Below the pieces are notes generated by a model. The model was not told the origin of the DNA, made no database searches, and saw only the letters and a list, made by a program, of their open reading frames with translations. Below are positions 19,378 to 28,402 of a DNA stretch of 64,000 nt, piece by piece (position 1 is the stretch's first letter; each line of letters opens with the position of its first letter). Both the position numbers and the translations under genes were made by a program. Source of the DNA: Promicromonospora iranensis (GTDB lineage: Bacteria; Actinomycetota; Actinomycetes; Actinomycetales; Cellulomonadaceae); the NCBI RefSeq assembly GCF_028994775.1, contig NZ_JAJQMN010000002.1:496001-560000 (forward strand). The letters run 5' to 3'.

Positions 19378-20562
19378 TCACCGTCTGAGTCGCTGGACAG
19401 CAGCCAGCGTCGGTAGTGCCGCTCCGGTAAGAACGGCCCCGAACCGGGTATCGGTCGCCAGAATCATCCGCACGGTCTTCATGGCCAGGGTCAGCATCGC
19501 GCCGCCGCGGAGCCGCATCTCCGCCTCGAACCGGCTCACGGCCACCGAGAGCGCCATGGTGTCGGCGCGAGCTTCCTGGAGGTGCGTCACCAGGCTCGCG
19601 GCATCGCGGATCGCCACGCCGGCCCCCATACCGGCCGTCGGGGGCGTCGCATGCACGGCGTCCCCGAGCGCGGTGGTCCGGCCCGCCGGCCACGGGGCGA
19701 GGTCGCGCGCCCGGGTCGAGGCGGCGTTGAACCTGAACGCGGCCACGCTCGCGGCGTCCGCCCGAGTGATCACCTCGAGGGGGCGTTCGCTCCAGCCGTG
19801 CTGCCGAAAGCGAGCCAGCAGGGTGTCCCGCAGCGCAGGTCCTGCCAGCTCGCGCAGCGAGCCGGTCCGGGGCGACTCGGGGAACATGGCGCCCCAGATG
19901 TAGGTCGGTCCCGTGGTGATCGAGGCCCGGAAGCCGGGCGCGTCCAGCACGGCGTTTCCCGCGGGGTCGAGGAACCCGACGTAGAGCGCAGCCCCTCGTG
20001 GGCCGATCACCATGCCCGATCTCGGTCCGAGCCGCCGCTGCTCGTCCGGGTCGAGGTCCAGGGCGGAGGTCCTGCCGGAGAACCCGATGATGCCTGCCGG
20101 ACGGTTGGTGGGACCGCCGGCCAGGTGGCGTGCGACGAGCGAGTGCACCCCGTCCGCACCCACCAGCAGGTCGCCGGTGGCGGACGACCCGTCGGCGAAC
20201 CTTACGTCCGGACGCCCCTCGGCGGTGCGTCCGACCTCGGTGACGGTCCGGCCCAGGCGGAGACTGTCACCGGCCGCCTCAGCCAGCAGGAGGCGCAGGG
20301 TGATCCGGTCGATGTCCACGCCAGGATCGTCGCTCCGGTCGCCCCCGTGGCCCAGCATCCGGCCCTTCCGGTCCCAGAACGCGTCCGGTTCCCGCAGCCG
20401 TAGCGCCGACGCCGACGCCAGGATCCGCTCGAAGATCTCCGGCTCGACCAGCTCCCGCAGCGCTGACTGCGCCGGGCCGTCGAGGGTGATGTGGTAGCCG
20501 CCGGTCACCGCCGCGTCCACATCCTTCTCGAAGACCGCCGCCTCGAACCCCTGGTGGTGAGC
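19378..20562 (-). pseudogene. FAD-dependent monooxygenase, 5'-truncated
   Basis: The reading frame encodes most of a class A flavin monooxygenase: FEAAVFEKD (end of the first beta-alpha-beta unit), ITLRLLLAEAAGD, DLLVGADGVHSLVARHL (the DG motif), and TTALGDAVHATPPTAGMGAG (the GD motif). Homology begins in the middle of the first helix (HHQGF); the preceding 15-20 residues with the GxGxxG FAD-binding loop are missing. No start codon lies near the beginning, and the divergent regulator's start codon is directly at the break. A deletion has removed the gene's 5' end and promoter, so I treat it as non-functional. A miscalled assembly junction is the alternative. Confidence 0.75.
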
Positions 20563-21546
20563 GACACCTCGCGACGAGCCCTGCAGCTGCTGTCCCTGTT
20601 CGCAGCGCGCCGACGCTGGCCGCTCAGCGAGCTCGCTTCTCGCACCAGGGTCAGCGAACGCACGGCTCGGCGGGACATCGAGACCCTGCGGCAGCTCGGC
20701 TACCCGGTGACGACCGTCCGGGGACCGGCCGGTGGCTACGAGCTCCGTACCGGCCACCCGCTCCCGCCGCTGCTGTTCGACGACGAGCAGGCACTCGCCG
20801 TGGCCGTTGCCCTGCAGACGGCGCCGAGCAGCGTCCTCGGTCTCGGCGAGGACGCGGCGCGCGCTGTGGACACCCTGAAGCAGGTGGTGTCGCCGGCGCT
20901 CCGGTCCACCATGGACGCGCTGCGGCTGACCACGCTGCAGAACTACTGGGAGTTCTCGGCTCCGCCGATCCCGCCGGCCGCCCTGAGGACCGTCGGCGGT
21001 GCGGTCCGCCACCAGGAGCTGCTCGTCTTCGAGACGCTGCGCACCGACGGCACGCGCCCGCATCCCCGGGACGCCGACTTCGTCCCGCCACGACGTGTCG
21101 AGCCACACCACCTGGTGGTCTGGGCGGGGCGCTGGTACCTGGTCGCCTACGACCTCACCGAGCACGCGTGGCGGGTCCACCGCCTCGACCAGATCCACGC
21201 CCACGCACCGACCGGGAAGCGGTTCGTCCGCAGGGAGGTACCGGGCGGCGACGTCGCCCAGCTCGTCATGACCACGCACGACCGGGGGGACACCGTCTCG
21301 GCGTGGGAGTGCGTCGGCTCGGCACAGCTCGATCTTCCGGCCGAGACCGTCGCCAGGTGGGCGCCCGGCGGGTCGGTCGTCGAGCACCTCGACGCCGGAC
21401 GGTCCCGCCTCACCATCGGCGCGTGGTCCTGGGCGGGCGTCGCCGGGATCCTCATCACGTTCGACGCGGACCTCTCCGATGTGAGGCCGCCCGAGCTCGT
21501 CGAGGCCTGCCAACGGCTCGCACGGCGGCTGACCAGGATCGGATGA
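20557..21546 (+). CDS. YafY-type transcriptional regulator (HTH_11 + WYL)
   Basis: A 329-residue regulator. Residues 1-60 form a winged helix-turn-helix (LSELASRTRVSERTARRDIE, then LGYPVTTVRGPAGGY as wing). A WYL sensor domain follows with VWAGRWYLVAYDL, and a C-terminal WCX-like extension closes it. WYL proteins sense nucleotides or other ligands and commonly repress adjacent genes. The GTG at 20557 begins the typical SDTSRRALQLLSLF N-terminus, but no ribosome-binding site or promoter is visible, because the upstream sequence is the interior of the truncated monooxygenase gene. It probably once controlled that gene from a shared intergenic region now lost; its present expression is uncertain. 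Confidence 0.82.
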   Translation: MSDTSRRALQLLSLFAARRRWPLSELASRTRVSERTARRDIETLRQLGYPVTTVRGPAGGYELRTGHPLPPLLFDDEQALAVAVALQTAPSSVLGLGEDAARAVDTLKQVVSPALRSTMDALRLTTLQNYWEFSAPPIPPAALRTVGGAVRHQELLVFETLRTDGTRPHPRDADFVPPRRVEPHHLVVWAGRWYLVAYDLTEHAWRVHRLDQIHAHAPTGKRFVRREVPGGDVAQLVMTTHDRGDTVSAWECVGSAQLDLPAETVARWAPGGSVVEHLDAGRSRLTIGAWSWAGVAGILITFDADLSDVRPPELVEACQRLARRLTRIG

Positions 21547-21561
21547 CGCGTAGCGCTCGGT

Positions 21562-22533
21562 CTACCGCAGCGCCGCCCCGAACCGCTCCAGCCCGTCGGC
21601 CCCCGTGACCTCGCCCGGCAGCAGCTCGCACTCGACGCGCGGAAGGTCACCGAGCTCGTCGTCCAGCACGGCCAGCCACTCGTCCTCGTGCGCCCGCCGC
21701 GCCGCGAGCAGCCCGCCTGCACCGTCGGGCGAGCGCTTGTTCACGACCAGGCCGCCCACCGGCACGCCGAGCCTGCGCAGGGTCCCCGCCAGCTCGACGG
21801 TCTCGAGCACCGGCAGCCGCTCCGCGGCCAGGACCAGCAGGAACGACGTCGTCTCCGGGTCGGTGAGCACCGACCGCAACCGTTCGAAGCGTTCCCGGCG
21901 CCGCAGCAGGGTGCGCCGGATCTCGCTGTCGCGCTCCGCCTTCGGGTCGCGCACGCCCAGACCCGACAGCGCGCCGGCGAACTTGTCGGCGCGATCCCGC
22001 CGCCGCAGGAGCCCTTCGGTCCAGGCGGACATCGTCTCGGGCAGCGCCATCAGCCGGGCGGTGTGGCCCGACGGCGCCGTGTCGAACACGACGAGGTCGT
22101 ACCCGGCGAGGCCGGTCTCCACGGCGTCGGCGATCCGTTCGAGCACCGCCGCCTCGTGGGTCCCCGGGGCGTCCCTGGCCAGCTCGAGGTGTCTGTCGAC
22201 CTCCGCCGCGAGGTGTTCCGGCATCAGCCGGCGCAGCGTGGAGCCGACCTGGGCCAGGTGGGCGTCGGTGGTCCGGCGCGGGTCGATCTCCACGCCGTCG
22301 AGCAGACCGGAGCTGCTCGCACCACCTCGCCACAGCGGCACGACGGCGTCCCCCACCTCCCGCTCCCACAGGTGCCCCAGGTTGTGGGCCGGGTCGGTCG
22401 AGACGACCAGCACCCGGCGACCCGCCTGAGCCTGCACGAGCGCCAGCGCGGACGCCGTCGTCGTCTTGCCGACGCCGCCCTTTCCTCCGAGGAACAGGAC
22501 ACGGCGGTCCCGCACGACGTCGGTCAGCAGCAC
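21562..22533 (-). CDS. ArsA/GET3-like P-loop ATPase
   Basis: The protein of 323 residues carries the deviant Walker A loop [15 protein letters not shown] of the ArsA/Get3/MinD class, [13 protein letters not shown] (A-loop with the TDPA signature), the switch strand [20 protein letters not shown] and VVNKR. It has one ATPase domain. Relatives pump arsenite with ArsB or carry tail-anchored proteins, but neither arsB nor ars genes are present. The GTG start at 22533 has GGAGG seven bases before it and overlaps the Cys-Cys protein stop by ten bases. The surrounding operon is cstA, the small protein and this ATPase, so it may help a CstA-linked membrane process. No frameshift or truncation seen. 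Confidence 0.85.
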   Translation of the reverse strand: MLLTDVVRDRRVLFLGGKGGVGKTTTASALALVQAQAGRRVLVVSTDPAHNLGHLWEREVGDAVVPLWRGGASSSGLLDGVEIDPRRTTDAHLAQVGSTLRRLMPEHLAAEVDRHLELARDAPGTHEAAVLERIADAVETGLAGYDLVVFDTAPSGHTARLMALPETMSAWTEGLLRRRDRADKFAGALSGLGVRDPKAERDSEIRRTLLRRRERFERLRSVLTDPETTSFLLVLAAERLPVLETVELAGTLRRLGVPVGGLVVNKRSPDGAGGLLAARRAHEDEWLAVLDDELGDLPRVECELLPGEVTGADGLERFGAALR

Positions 22534-22805
22534 GAGACGTCCTCCAGCGGTGATCGTTCCATGCCCATGCGGGTGTGCCACTCGTGCACCCGCTCGTAGA
22601 CCAGCGGCAGCAGCTCCGCCGTGTAGTACGACGCCGGGTTGGGCACACCGAGCGCCTCGCTGAGGACGAGCAGCATGAACAGGTCGTCCTCGTCCCGCCG
22701 CGCCCGGGCGAACGTGCGGCGATACGGCGCGACGTAGAACTCGCGCAGCCCTGCGGAGACAGCGCTCAGCCGCCGGCGGGCGGTGCCGAACCGGCGGCCG
22801 AGCAC
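22524..22805 (-). CDS. Small protein with C-terminal Cys-Cys (cory-CC-star type)
   Basis: A 93-residue soluble protein that starts at GTG 22805, three bases after the cstA stop, and ends in EDVSCC followed by the stop. The middle segments [21 protein letters not shown] and [18 protein letters not shown] are likely helices. I recognise the plan, including the two terminal cysteines and placement next to cstA, as the small actinobacterial family named for the CC end. Its function is not established. The terminal dithiol could bind a metal or arsenic-like ligand, form a disulfide, or be modified; the adjacent ArsA-like ATPase makes the metal or cargo idea attractive. Tight overlaps on both sides argue for coupled expression. 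Confidence 0.75.
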   Translation of the reverse strand: MLGRRFGTARRRLSAVSAGLREFYVAPYRRTFARARRDEDDLFMLLVLSEALGVPNPASYYTAELLPLVYERVHEWHTRMGMERSPLEDVSCC

Positions 22806-22808
22806 TGG

Positions 22809-24500
22809 TCAGCCCTCGACGCTCGCGGTGGGCTGCTCGGCGTCGTCGTCCACACCACGGCGAGCCTTGCCCATGGCGATGAATGCCTCCAGCGCGACCC
22901 AGAGGGAGGCGATGAGGATGATGACGTCGAGGACCAGCAGCAGCCAGTTCTGTTCGGCGTAGAACGTGCCCAGCTGGATGATCAGCGCGTAGATCGACAT
23001 GACCATGACCACGGCGAGCGGGATCATGACCGGCAACGGGTTGATCCTCTTGCGCAGCAGGATCACCGCGATCACCGACAGCGTCAGGGACGCCAGCAGC
23101 TGGTTGGTGGTGCCGAACAGCGGCCAGATCAGCATGCCGCCCTCGCCGTCGGCGCCGAGGCTGAACACCAGCCCGACGGCGATGACGAGCGCGATGAGCG
23201 TGCCGACGGTGCCGCCGATCTTGACGCGTGCGAGCTCGCCGGCCTCCTGGACGACGAAGCGCAGCAGGCGCATCCCCGTGTCCATGGTGGTCGCCGCGAA
23301 CAGCACGGCCATGGTGGCCAGGATCGTGGCCGACAGACCCAGCGGGATGCCGAGACCGGCGTTGAGGATGTTGCCGCCGCCCTCGACGAAGGCGGCCACG
23401 CCACCCTCGTTGAACGCGGTGTAGACAGCCTCCCAGTCGGCAAGGGTCCGGTAGCCGGCCGTGGCGGCGATGATCGCGCCGAGCGCGAGCAGCCCCTCGC
23501 CGACCGCGCCGAAGTAGCCGACGAACCGGGCGTCGGTCTCCTTGTCGAGCTGCTTCGCCGACGTGCCGGACGAGACCATGCCGTGGAAGCCCGAGATGGC
23601 ACCGCAGGCGATCGTCACGAACAGCAGTGGGACCAGCGGGGGTGTGCCCTCCGGGACGTTGTGGTTGATCGCCGGGGCCACGATCGCCGGCGCCGACAGC
23701 AGGACCGAGCCGAACAGGATGCCCAGGCCGATGAAGAGCTGGACGCCGTTGATGTAGTCGCGCGGCTGCAGCAGCACCCACACCGGAAGGAGGGATGCGA
23801 TGCCCGCGTAGACGAACAGCGCGACGATCCAGAACGTCGCCGGCGTCATGCCGAGGATCGGGTCGGGCAGCACGACGGGGTTCGCGTCACCGACGATGAT
23901 CAGCGCGTACAGCGCCACCACCCCGATGATCGTGGTGAGCAGCAGGTTGATCTTCCAGCGGTAGATCATCTGGCCGATCACGAGGGCCACGAGGATGGCA
24001 CCCCAGACGGGGATGACCGAGGACGGCGTGCTGATCAGCAGGTTCTTGATGACCACCGCGAAGGCGGCGACGACCATGAGCAGCAGCAGGAAGATCACCA
24101 CGAGGAACAGGGCGCGCCCACGAGGCCCGATGTACTTGCCGGACAGCATGCCCATCGACTGGCCCTTGTGGCGCTGCGATGCCCAGAGGGCACCCATGTC
24201 GTGCATGCCGGCGAAGAAGATGGTGCCGATGGTGACCCACAGGACCGCGGGGAGCCAGCCCCAGATCACGGCGACGGCGGGGCCCACGATGGGGGCGGCG
24301 CCGGCGACGGACGTGAAGTGGTGGCCCCAGAGCACGAACTTGTTGGTGGGGACGTAGTCCACACCGTCGTTCAGCTCGTGCGCGGGGGTCGTGAAGGCTG
24401 GGTCGAGCCGGTAGACCTTCTTGGCGAGGAATTTGGAGTACAGCAGGTATCCGGCGATCATCAGCGCGATACCGATGACGGCCAGGACGAGGGAGTTCAC
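22809..24500 (-). CDS. cstA: CstA family carbon-starvation transporter
   Basis: A 563-residue membrane protein with about 15-16 predicted helices. Family hallmarks are [21 protein letters not shown], the region [38 protein letters not shown] and [12 protein letters not shown]. CstA-family proteins import pyruvate or peptides when carbon is scarce. The GTG at 24500 is preceded by GGAGG, and a -10 box reads TATAAA about 60 bp further upstream. It heads an operon with the Cys-Cys protein and the ArsA-like ATPase. It is shorter than E. coli CstA (about 700 residues) but matches the actinobacterial length class. A pyruvate role is likely by family, not proved here. Confidence 0.93.
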   Translation of the reverse strand: MNSLVLAVIGIALMIAGYLLYSKFLAKKVYRLDPAFTTPAHELNDGVDYVPTNKFVLWGHHFTSVAGAAPIVGPAVAVIWGWLPAVLWVTIGTIFFAGMHDMGALWASQRHKGQSMGMLSGKYIGPRGRALFLVVIFLLLLMVVAAFAVVIKNLLISTPSSVIPVWGAILVALVIGQMIYRWKINLLLTTIIGVVALYALIIVGDANPVVLPDPILGMTPATFWIVALFVYAGIASLLPVWVLLQPRDYINGVQLFIGLGILFGSVLLSAPAIVAPAINHNVPEGTPPLVPLLFVTIACGAISGFHGMVSSGTSAKQLDKETDARFVGYFGAVGEGLLALGAIIAATAGYRTLADWEAVYTAFNEGGVAAFVEGGGNILNAGLGIPLGLSATILATMAVLFAATTMDTGMRLLRFVVQEAGELARVKIGGTVGTLIALVIAVGLVFSLGADGEGGMLIWPLFGTTNQLLASLTLSVIAVILLRKRINPLPVMIPLAVVMVMSIYALIIQLGTFYAEQNWLLLVLDVIILIASLWVALEAFIAMGKARRGVDDDAEQPTASVEG

Positions 24501-24561
24501 GGGGGCCTCCAGAGTCGTCGTCGACGGGGGACTGGGTAACCCTACTGGTTTCGGGTATTCC

Positions 24562-24567
24562 TTTATA
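24562..24567 (-). promoter_or_regulatory. -10 box of the cstA operon
   Basis: On the minus strand TATAAA appears in an A+T-rich patch, unusual in this genome, 62 bp before the cstA GTG. No clear -35 box was seen, which would fit activator control. Confidence 0.4.
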
Positions 24568-24602
24568 CAGAGTTGACCGGGCGCACCGGCCGGTCCCTCG
24601 TC

Positions 24603-25319
24603 TCACACCAGGCCCAGGCGGTGGGCGAGAACCACCGCCTGGACCCGGTCCCGCAGGTGCAGCTTGGCGAGCACGTTCGAGACGTGGGTCTTCACCGTCG
24701 CCTCGCCGAGGTACAGCGTCGAGGCGATCTCCGCGTTCGACAGCCCGGTGCCCACCAGCTCCAGCACCTGACGCTCGCGTGGGGTCAGGAGTGCGAGGCC
24801 GGCGGGGGCCGACATCTGCTGCCGCACGGCAGGGGTCTCGACGGGCTCCGCCGACGAGCTCCGCTCCACCGGCGTGCCCCGCTCGGCGGGCACCTGCCGT
24901 TCGCCCGCCACCATCTGCTCGATCACCCGCCGCGTGATCTGCGGTGCGAGCAGCGCATGGCCGGCCGCCACCGTCCGCACCGCCTCCACCAGGTGTTCCG
25001 CGTCGGAGTTCTTCAGGAGGAACCCGGACGCCCCGGCCGCCAACCCGTCGAACACGTACTCGTCGTGGTCGAACGTGGTCAGGACGAGCACCTTCGCGAG
25101 GTCCTCCGCGACGATCCGGCGCGTGGCCTCGATGCCGTCCATGACAGGCATCTGCACGTCCATGAGCACGATGTCGGGCCGCAGCGCGCGCGTCAGCTCG
25201 ATCGCGGTGGCGCCGTCACCGGCCTCGCCGACCACCTCGAAGTCGTCCTCCACCGAGAGGATGAGGGAGAAGCCCGAGCGCACCAGGGCCTGATCGTCGA
25301 CCAGCAGCACGCGCGTCAT
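24603..25319 (-). CDS. Response regulator, NarL/LuxR type
   Basis: The 238-residue regulator has a receiver domain with the acidic pair DD (residues 8-9), phospho-acceptor Asp54 in VLMDVQMPVMDG, the conserved Thr in VLVLTTFD and Lys in GFLLKN. A Pro/Ser-rich linker of about 40 residues, longer than usual, connects to a LuxR helix-turn-helix (LLTPRERQVLELVGTGLSNAEIA split as two motifs, then TVKTHVSNVLAKL). It is translationally coupled to the histidine kinase by an ATGA overlap and should be its partner. Target genes are unknown; the neighbouring cstA operon is a possible target only by position. Confidence 0.93.
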   Translation of the reverse strand: MTRVLLVDDQALVRSGFSLILSVEDDFEVVGEAGDGATAIELTRALRPDIVLMDVQMPVMDGIEATRRIVAEDLAKVLVLTTFDHDEYVFDGLAAGASGFLLKNSDAEHLVEAVRTVAAGHALLAPQITRRVIEQMVAGERQVPAERGTPVERSSSAEPVETPAVRQQMSAPAGLALLTPRERQVLELVGTGLSNAEIASTLYLGEATVKTHVSNVLAKLHLRDRVQAVVLAHRLGLV

Positions 25320-26902
25320 CGGGTCGCCTCCGGCGATGCGGCCGGCGCGGCTGACGCCACCGGCTCCACAGGGGCCACCGGCTCCACGAGGGCCGCCGGG
25401 CCCTCTGCCGTGGCCGGTGCGGCACCGGACCCCGCGAGGGGGTCGGGCGCGGGTAGCGGCAGCCGCACCCGGACGCGGTAGCCGCCGGTCGCCCGCGGCC
25501 CGATCTCGACCACCCCTTGGTGGGTCGCGGCACGCTCCCGGATGCCCAGCAGCCCGAGGCCCGAGCCGGACGTCCCACGGCGAGGGCGCCCGTCGTCGAG
25601 CACCTCGACCTCGGCGAAGCCGTGCTCGAACTGCGGCCCGTCCAGCGCCCCGGGATCACGCACCACACGCAGAGTGACCGTCGCGGACCGGGCGGTCGAG
25701 TGCTTCCGGACGTTCGCCATCGCCTCCTGGGCGGTGCGGTAGAGGCTGAGTCCCATGGGATCCGGCACATCGGCCGCCGCGCCCGGCGGTTCCTCGACCT
25801 GCCGGAACGTGGTGTCCAGGCCGTCGTGGTCCGCGGCGGTCAGGGCAGGCAGGTCGGCGAGCCCGGGCTCAGGCGCCCGGGAGGCAGGGTCCGCCCCCGC
25901 CGACCCGGCCGGGCCGCCGTCAGGCACGGAGCGAAGCGTGCCGACGAGGTTCCGCATCTGGGCGACGCCCTCGCGCGACTCGCGTTCGATGGTGACCAGC
26001 GCCTCCGCGGCGCGGGCCGGGTCGCGGTCCAGGACCCGGCGGGCGGCGGCGGCCTGGATGCCGATCACGGACACGTGGTGCGCGACGACGTCGTGCAGCT
26101 CGCGCGCGATGCGCAACCGCTCGGCCACGATCGCCTGGTCCGTGAGGGCCGCGCCCTGCCGCTCGATCGTCACCGTCTGGTCGGCGAGCTGCCGCCGCCG
26201 CCGGGCCGCGTTCCACTGCATCTGACCCGCGACCACGGCGCCGCCGAAGTACGCGATGTTCATGATGAGCTGGTAGGCGCTGCTGGCGAGGTAGGGGTCG
26301 ATCAGGCCAGGCCAGTCCGCAGGGGTGGGGTACTCGTCGAGAATCGTCTCGATACCCTGCTGGACCGCGAACATCCAGATCAGCCAGGTGAACATCACCA
26401 GCACGCAGATGCTGACGACCACGAGCATCGCGCGCCGGTCCCGTGCCCAGGCCACGGCGGTGAACAGCGCGACGAAGTACATCACCTGCAGCGGCATGAG
26501 CACCGTGATCGCCGGGATGGTCAGGCCGAGGCCGAGGAAGAACCCGTACACGAGCACCAACGACACGAGCGGGTAGCGGCGGCGCCACGCCAGTGGAACC
26601 GTGCCGGCCACCCCGAGCAGATAGACGAGCCACAGTGGTTCGCGCACGTTCTCGAAGAATCCCATGCTGCGGCCCAGCTCGACGGAGACCGCCGAGAACA
26701 CCGCGAACCCGGCACCGAGCCACAGGTCCCGTCGGTAGGCGTCCCGGCCGGCCGGCACCCGCTCCCAGTCGGAGTCGACACCGAACCAGTCGAGCAATCG
26801 GGCGGCGAGGCCCAGGTCCGAGCGGGGCGCGATGGGTCGCCCGACGTCGGACCGCTCGGTGTCCGGCTGCCGAGCGGTTGGCTGGGCGGGGGCGATGACC
26901 AT
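25316..26902 (-). CDS. Sensor histidine kinase, NarL-partner (HisKA_3) type
   Basis: A 528-residue membrane kinase: an N-terminal cytoplasmic stretch, five or six membrane helices between about residues 60 and 230 (no extracellular sensor domain), a HisKA_3 dimerisation/phosphorylation helix with His270 in RIARELHDVVAHHVSV, and a HATPase_c domain (MANVRKHSTARSATVTL as N-box, DDGRPRRGTSGSGLGLLGIRER as G boxes in two parts). Such kinases sense membrane or intramembrane cues. The ATG at 26902 was chosen; an upstream start would pass through the hairpin described separately. An insert rich in Pro/Ala between the HisKA_3 and ATPase parts is unusual. Confidence 0.92.
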   Translation of the reverse strand: MVIAPAQPTARQPDTERSDVGRPIAPRSDLGLAARLLDWFGVDSDWERVPAGRDAYRRDLWLGAGFAVFSAVSVELGRSMGFFENVREPLWLVYLLGVAGTVPLAWRRRYPLVSLVLVYGFFLGLGLTIPAITVLMPLQVMYFVALFTAVAWARDRRAMLVVVSICVLVMFTWLIWMFAVQQGIETILDEYPTPADWPGLIDPYLASSAYQLIMNIAYFGGAVVAGQMQWNAARRRRQLADQTVTIERQGAALTDQAIVAERLRIARELHDVVAHHVSVIGIQAAAARRVLDRDPARAAEALVTIERESREGVAQMRNLVGTLRSVPDGGPAGSAGADPASRAPEPGLADLPALTAADHDGLDTTFRQVEEPPGAAADVPDPMGLSLYRTAQEAMANVRKHSTARSATVTLRVVRDPGALDGPQFEHGFAEVEVLDDGRPRRGTSGSGLGLLGIRERAATHQGVVEIGPRATGGYRVRVRLPLPAPDPLAGSGAAPATAEGPAALVEPVAPVEPVASAAPAASPEATR

Positions 26903-26932
26903 GCCCCCAGAGTAGGAACTCCGGGGGCATGG
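26899..26932 (-). promoter_or_regulatory. Hairpin covering the start of the kinase gene
   Basis: Ten-base arms (26899-26908 and 26923-26932) flank a 14-base loop. In the minus-strand RNA the downstream arm contains the G-run that would act as ribosome-binding site and the kinase ATG itself. It could end the beta-helix transcript, block kinase translation, or both. Confidence 0.45.
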
Positions 26933-26975
26933 CCGCTTCCGTCTCGAGGCGGAGTCGATCACAGTGCCCGGCGGG

Positions 26976-28151
26976 TCAGCAGATGTTGCGTGCCCCGTTC
27001 CCGCTCAGGTACCAGTTGGTGTTCTCGCCGCACGGCGACTCGCGCACGGAGGTGTTGTCCACCCGGAGCGTGATGTTGATGTTCCGGTTGTTGGGGAACT
27101 CGGTGCGCGCGGCGAGCCGCACCTCACCGCCCCCGTTGACCGTGCCGCCGCCGATGGTGATGTCCGAGCAGTTCTCGATGAGGACCGAGTTGTTGCCGTT
27201 GTTCGCCAGGTCGACGCTGTTGATCCGTGCGCCCCGCGAGTTGGACACGCAGAACACACCCCGGGCGCCCCCACGGGACCGCACGCGGTCCACGGTGATG
27301 CCCGGCCCGTTGGTGTTGGCCATGCGGAACGTCGCGTAGCCGGTGCCGGTGCCGACGTTCTCGCCGTCGACCGTGCCGATCGTCGCGTTGCGCGTGTTGT
27401 TCAGGAGGAGCCCCGCATAGGCGACGTTGCGCGCGGTGACGGTGCCGATCCGCAGCCCGTCCACGTTCCAGGTCTCGACGCCGTGGTTGCCGGTGCCCGA
27501 GACGTAGACGTTGTCCATGCGCACATCCGTGCTGCCGGGCAGGTCTCGCTCGAACCGGATGCCGAGGCCACCGCTCATCCGCAGGTTGATCTGGCCCAGG
27601 TGCAGGCCGTGCACGTCGGCGAACCGCATGCCGAAGTACGGCGCCCCGGTCATGTTCAGGTGCGGGATGGAGACGTTGCGGACCCCAACGGCCTGGATCG
27701 CGCCCCGTCCGGAGACATTTCCGACGTCCATGGTGCCGCACACCTCGAACGCCGTGTTGCTCGGCAGGTCGATCGCATTGTTGCCGGTCCAGGCGCTGGC
27801 CATGACCGAAACCTTCTCCTGGCTGGTACGCCCTGGGGTGAGGGCGCCGATCCCCTCCCGGATCGCGGTGACGTAGTACTCGCCCTGATAGACGGTCCGG
27901 CCCCGATAGGTGGTGGTGAAGCCCGACGACTGGCTCCCCGTGACGAGGGCATCGGCGCCGTCGCCGCAGGCCGCGGCCTGCGCGGCCGTCGCCGTCGTGC
28001 CGCTGGACGTCGCGCCCGTCGCGGTGTTCCCGGACGCCGTGCCGCCGGGCGCGGCCGCGACCCCCGGTGCGGCGAGCAGGGAGACGACTACCGACAGTGC
28101 TGCGACTCCTGCGGCCAGAAGCCGTGGGCGACGCTGTGACGTTGGTGCCAT
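26976..28151 (-). CDS. Secreted right-handed beta-helix protein
   Basis: The 391-residue product has a clean signal peptide (basic start, LLAAGVAALSVVVSLLAAP, cleavage near VAAA-AP), then a Ser/Thr/Gly linker and regular parallel beta-helix coils, for example VRNVSIPHLNMTG, VHGLHLGQINLRM, ITVDRVRSRGG and CSDITIGGGTVNGGG. This architecture is shared by pectate lyase-like and other polysaccharide-active proteins. I cannot assign a glycosidase or lyase family. Single cysteines near both ends (about 6) may form disulfides. AAGGAGG lies eight bases before the ATG at 28151, and a perfect 22-bp palindrome lies just upstream, so sugar-controlled expression is likely. Confidence 0.78.
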   Translation of the reverse strand: MAPTSQRRPRLLAAGVAALSVVVSLLAAPGVAAAPGGTASGNTATGATSSGTTATAAQAAACGDGADALVTGSQSSGFTTTYRGRTVYQGEYYVTAIREGIGALTPGRTSQEKVSVMASAWTGNNAIDLPSNTAFEVCGTMDVGNVSGRGAIQAVGVRNVSIPHLNMTGAPYFGMRFADVHGLHLGQINLRMSGGLGIRFERDLPGSTDVRMDNVYVSGTGNHGVETWNVDGLRIGTVTARNVAYAGLLLNNTRNATIGTVDGENVGTGTGYATFRMANTNGPGITVDRVRSRGGARGVFCVSNSRGARINSVDLANNGNNSVLIENCSDITIGGGTVNGGGEVRLAARTEFPNNRNINITLRVDNTSVRESPCGENTNWYLSGNGARNIC

Positions 28152-28174
28152 GGTCACTCCTCCTTGAGAAAGAC

Positions 28175-28196
28175 GCTCCTACAACGTTGTAGGAGC
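28175..28196. promoter_or_regulatory. Perfect 22-bp palindrome, probable LacI-type operator
   Basis: The palindrome has the core CTACAACGTTGTAG with a central CG, the form of LacI/CcpA-family sites. It ends 24 bp upstream of the beta-helix ATG and would lie in the 5' leader or over the promoter. No LacI gene is in the window. Confidence 0.65.
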
Positions 28197-28247
28197 GGTC
28201 ACGAGCGTAAGGACCATGTCTGCCCCACGCCAGGTCCGGCGACAATA

Positions 28248-28259
28248 TGAATCGATTCA
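28248..28259. promoter_or_regulatory. Second palindrome TGAATCGATTCA
   Basis: A perfect 12-bp palindrome 52 bp beyond the first operator, again centred on CG. It could be a second LacI-type or other dimeric regulator site, serving the beta-helix gene or the divergent MBL gene. Confidence 0.45.
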
Positions 28260-28402
28260 CATGCTGACACGCCGATGCGCCACGCCGTACGGACCACCGA
28301 AAATTTTCGCATCCGGGCGGAATCGCTGGACACGGCCGCCGCACGGGCGCATCGTGACGGAGCACCGGCCGACGACGGGAACCAACGAGGGGAAGCTGTC
28401 GC

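Noticed and set aside
19378-21513. Continuous 711-codon frame as one long flavoprotein
   Set aside because: The upstream 300 codons are antisense to the intact WYL regulator and have no family similarity; only the part up to about 20562 is monooxygenase.
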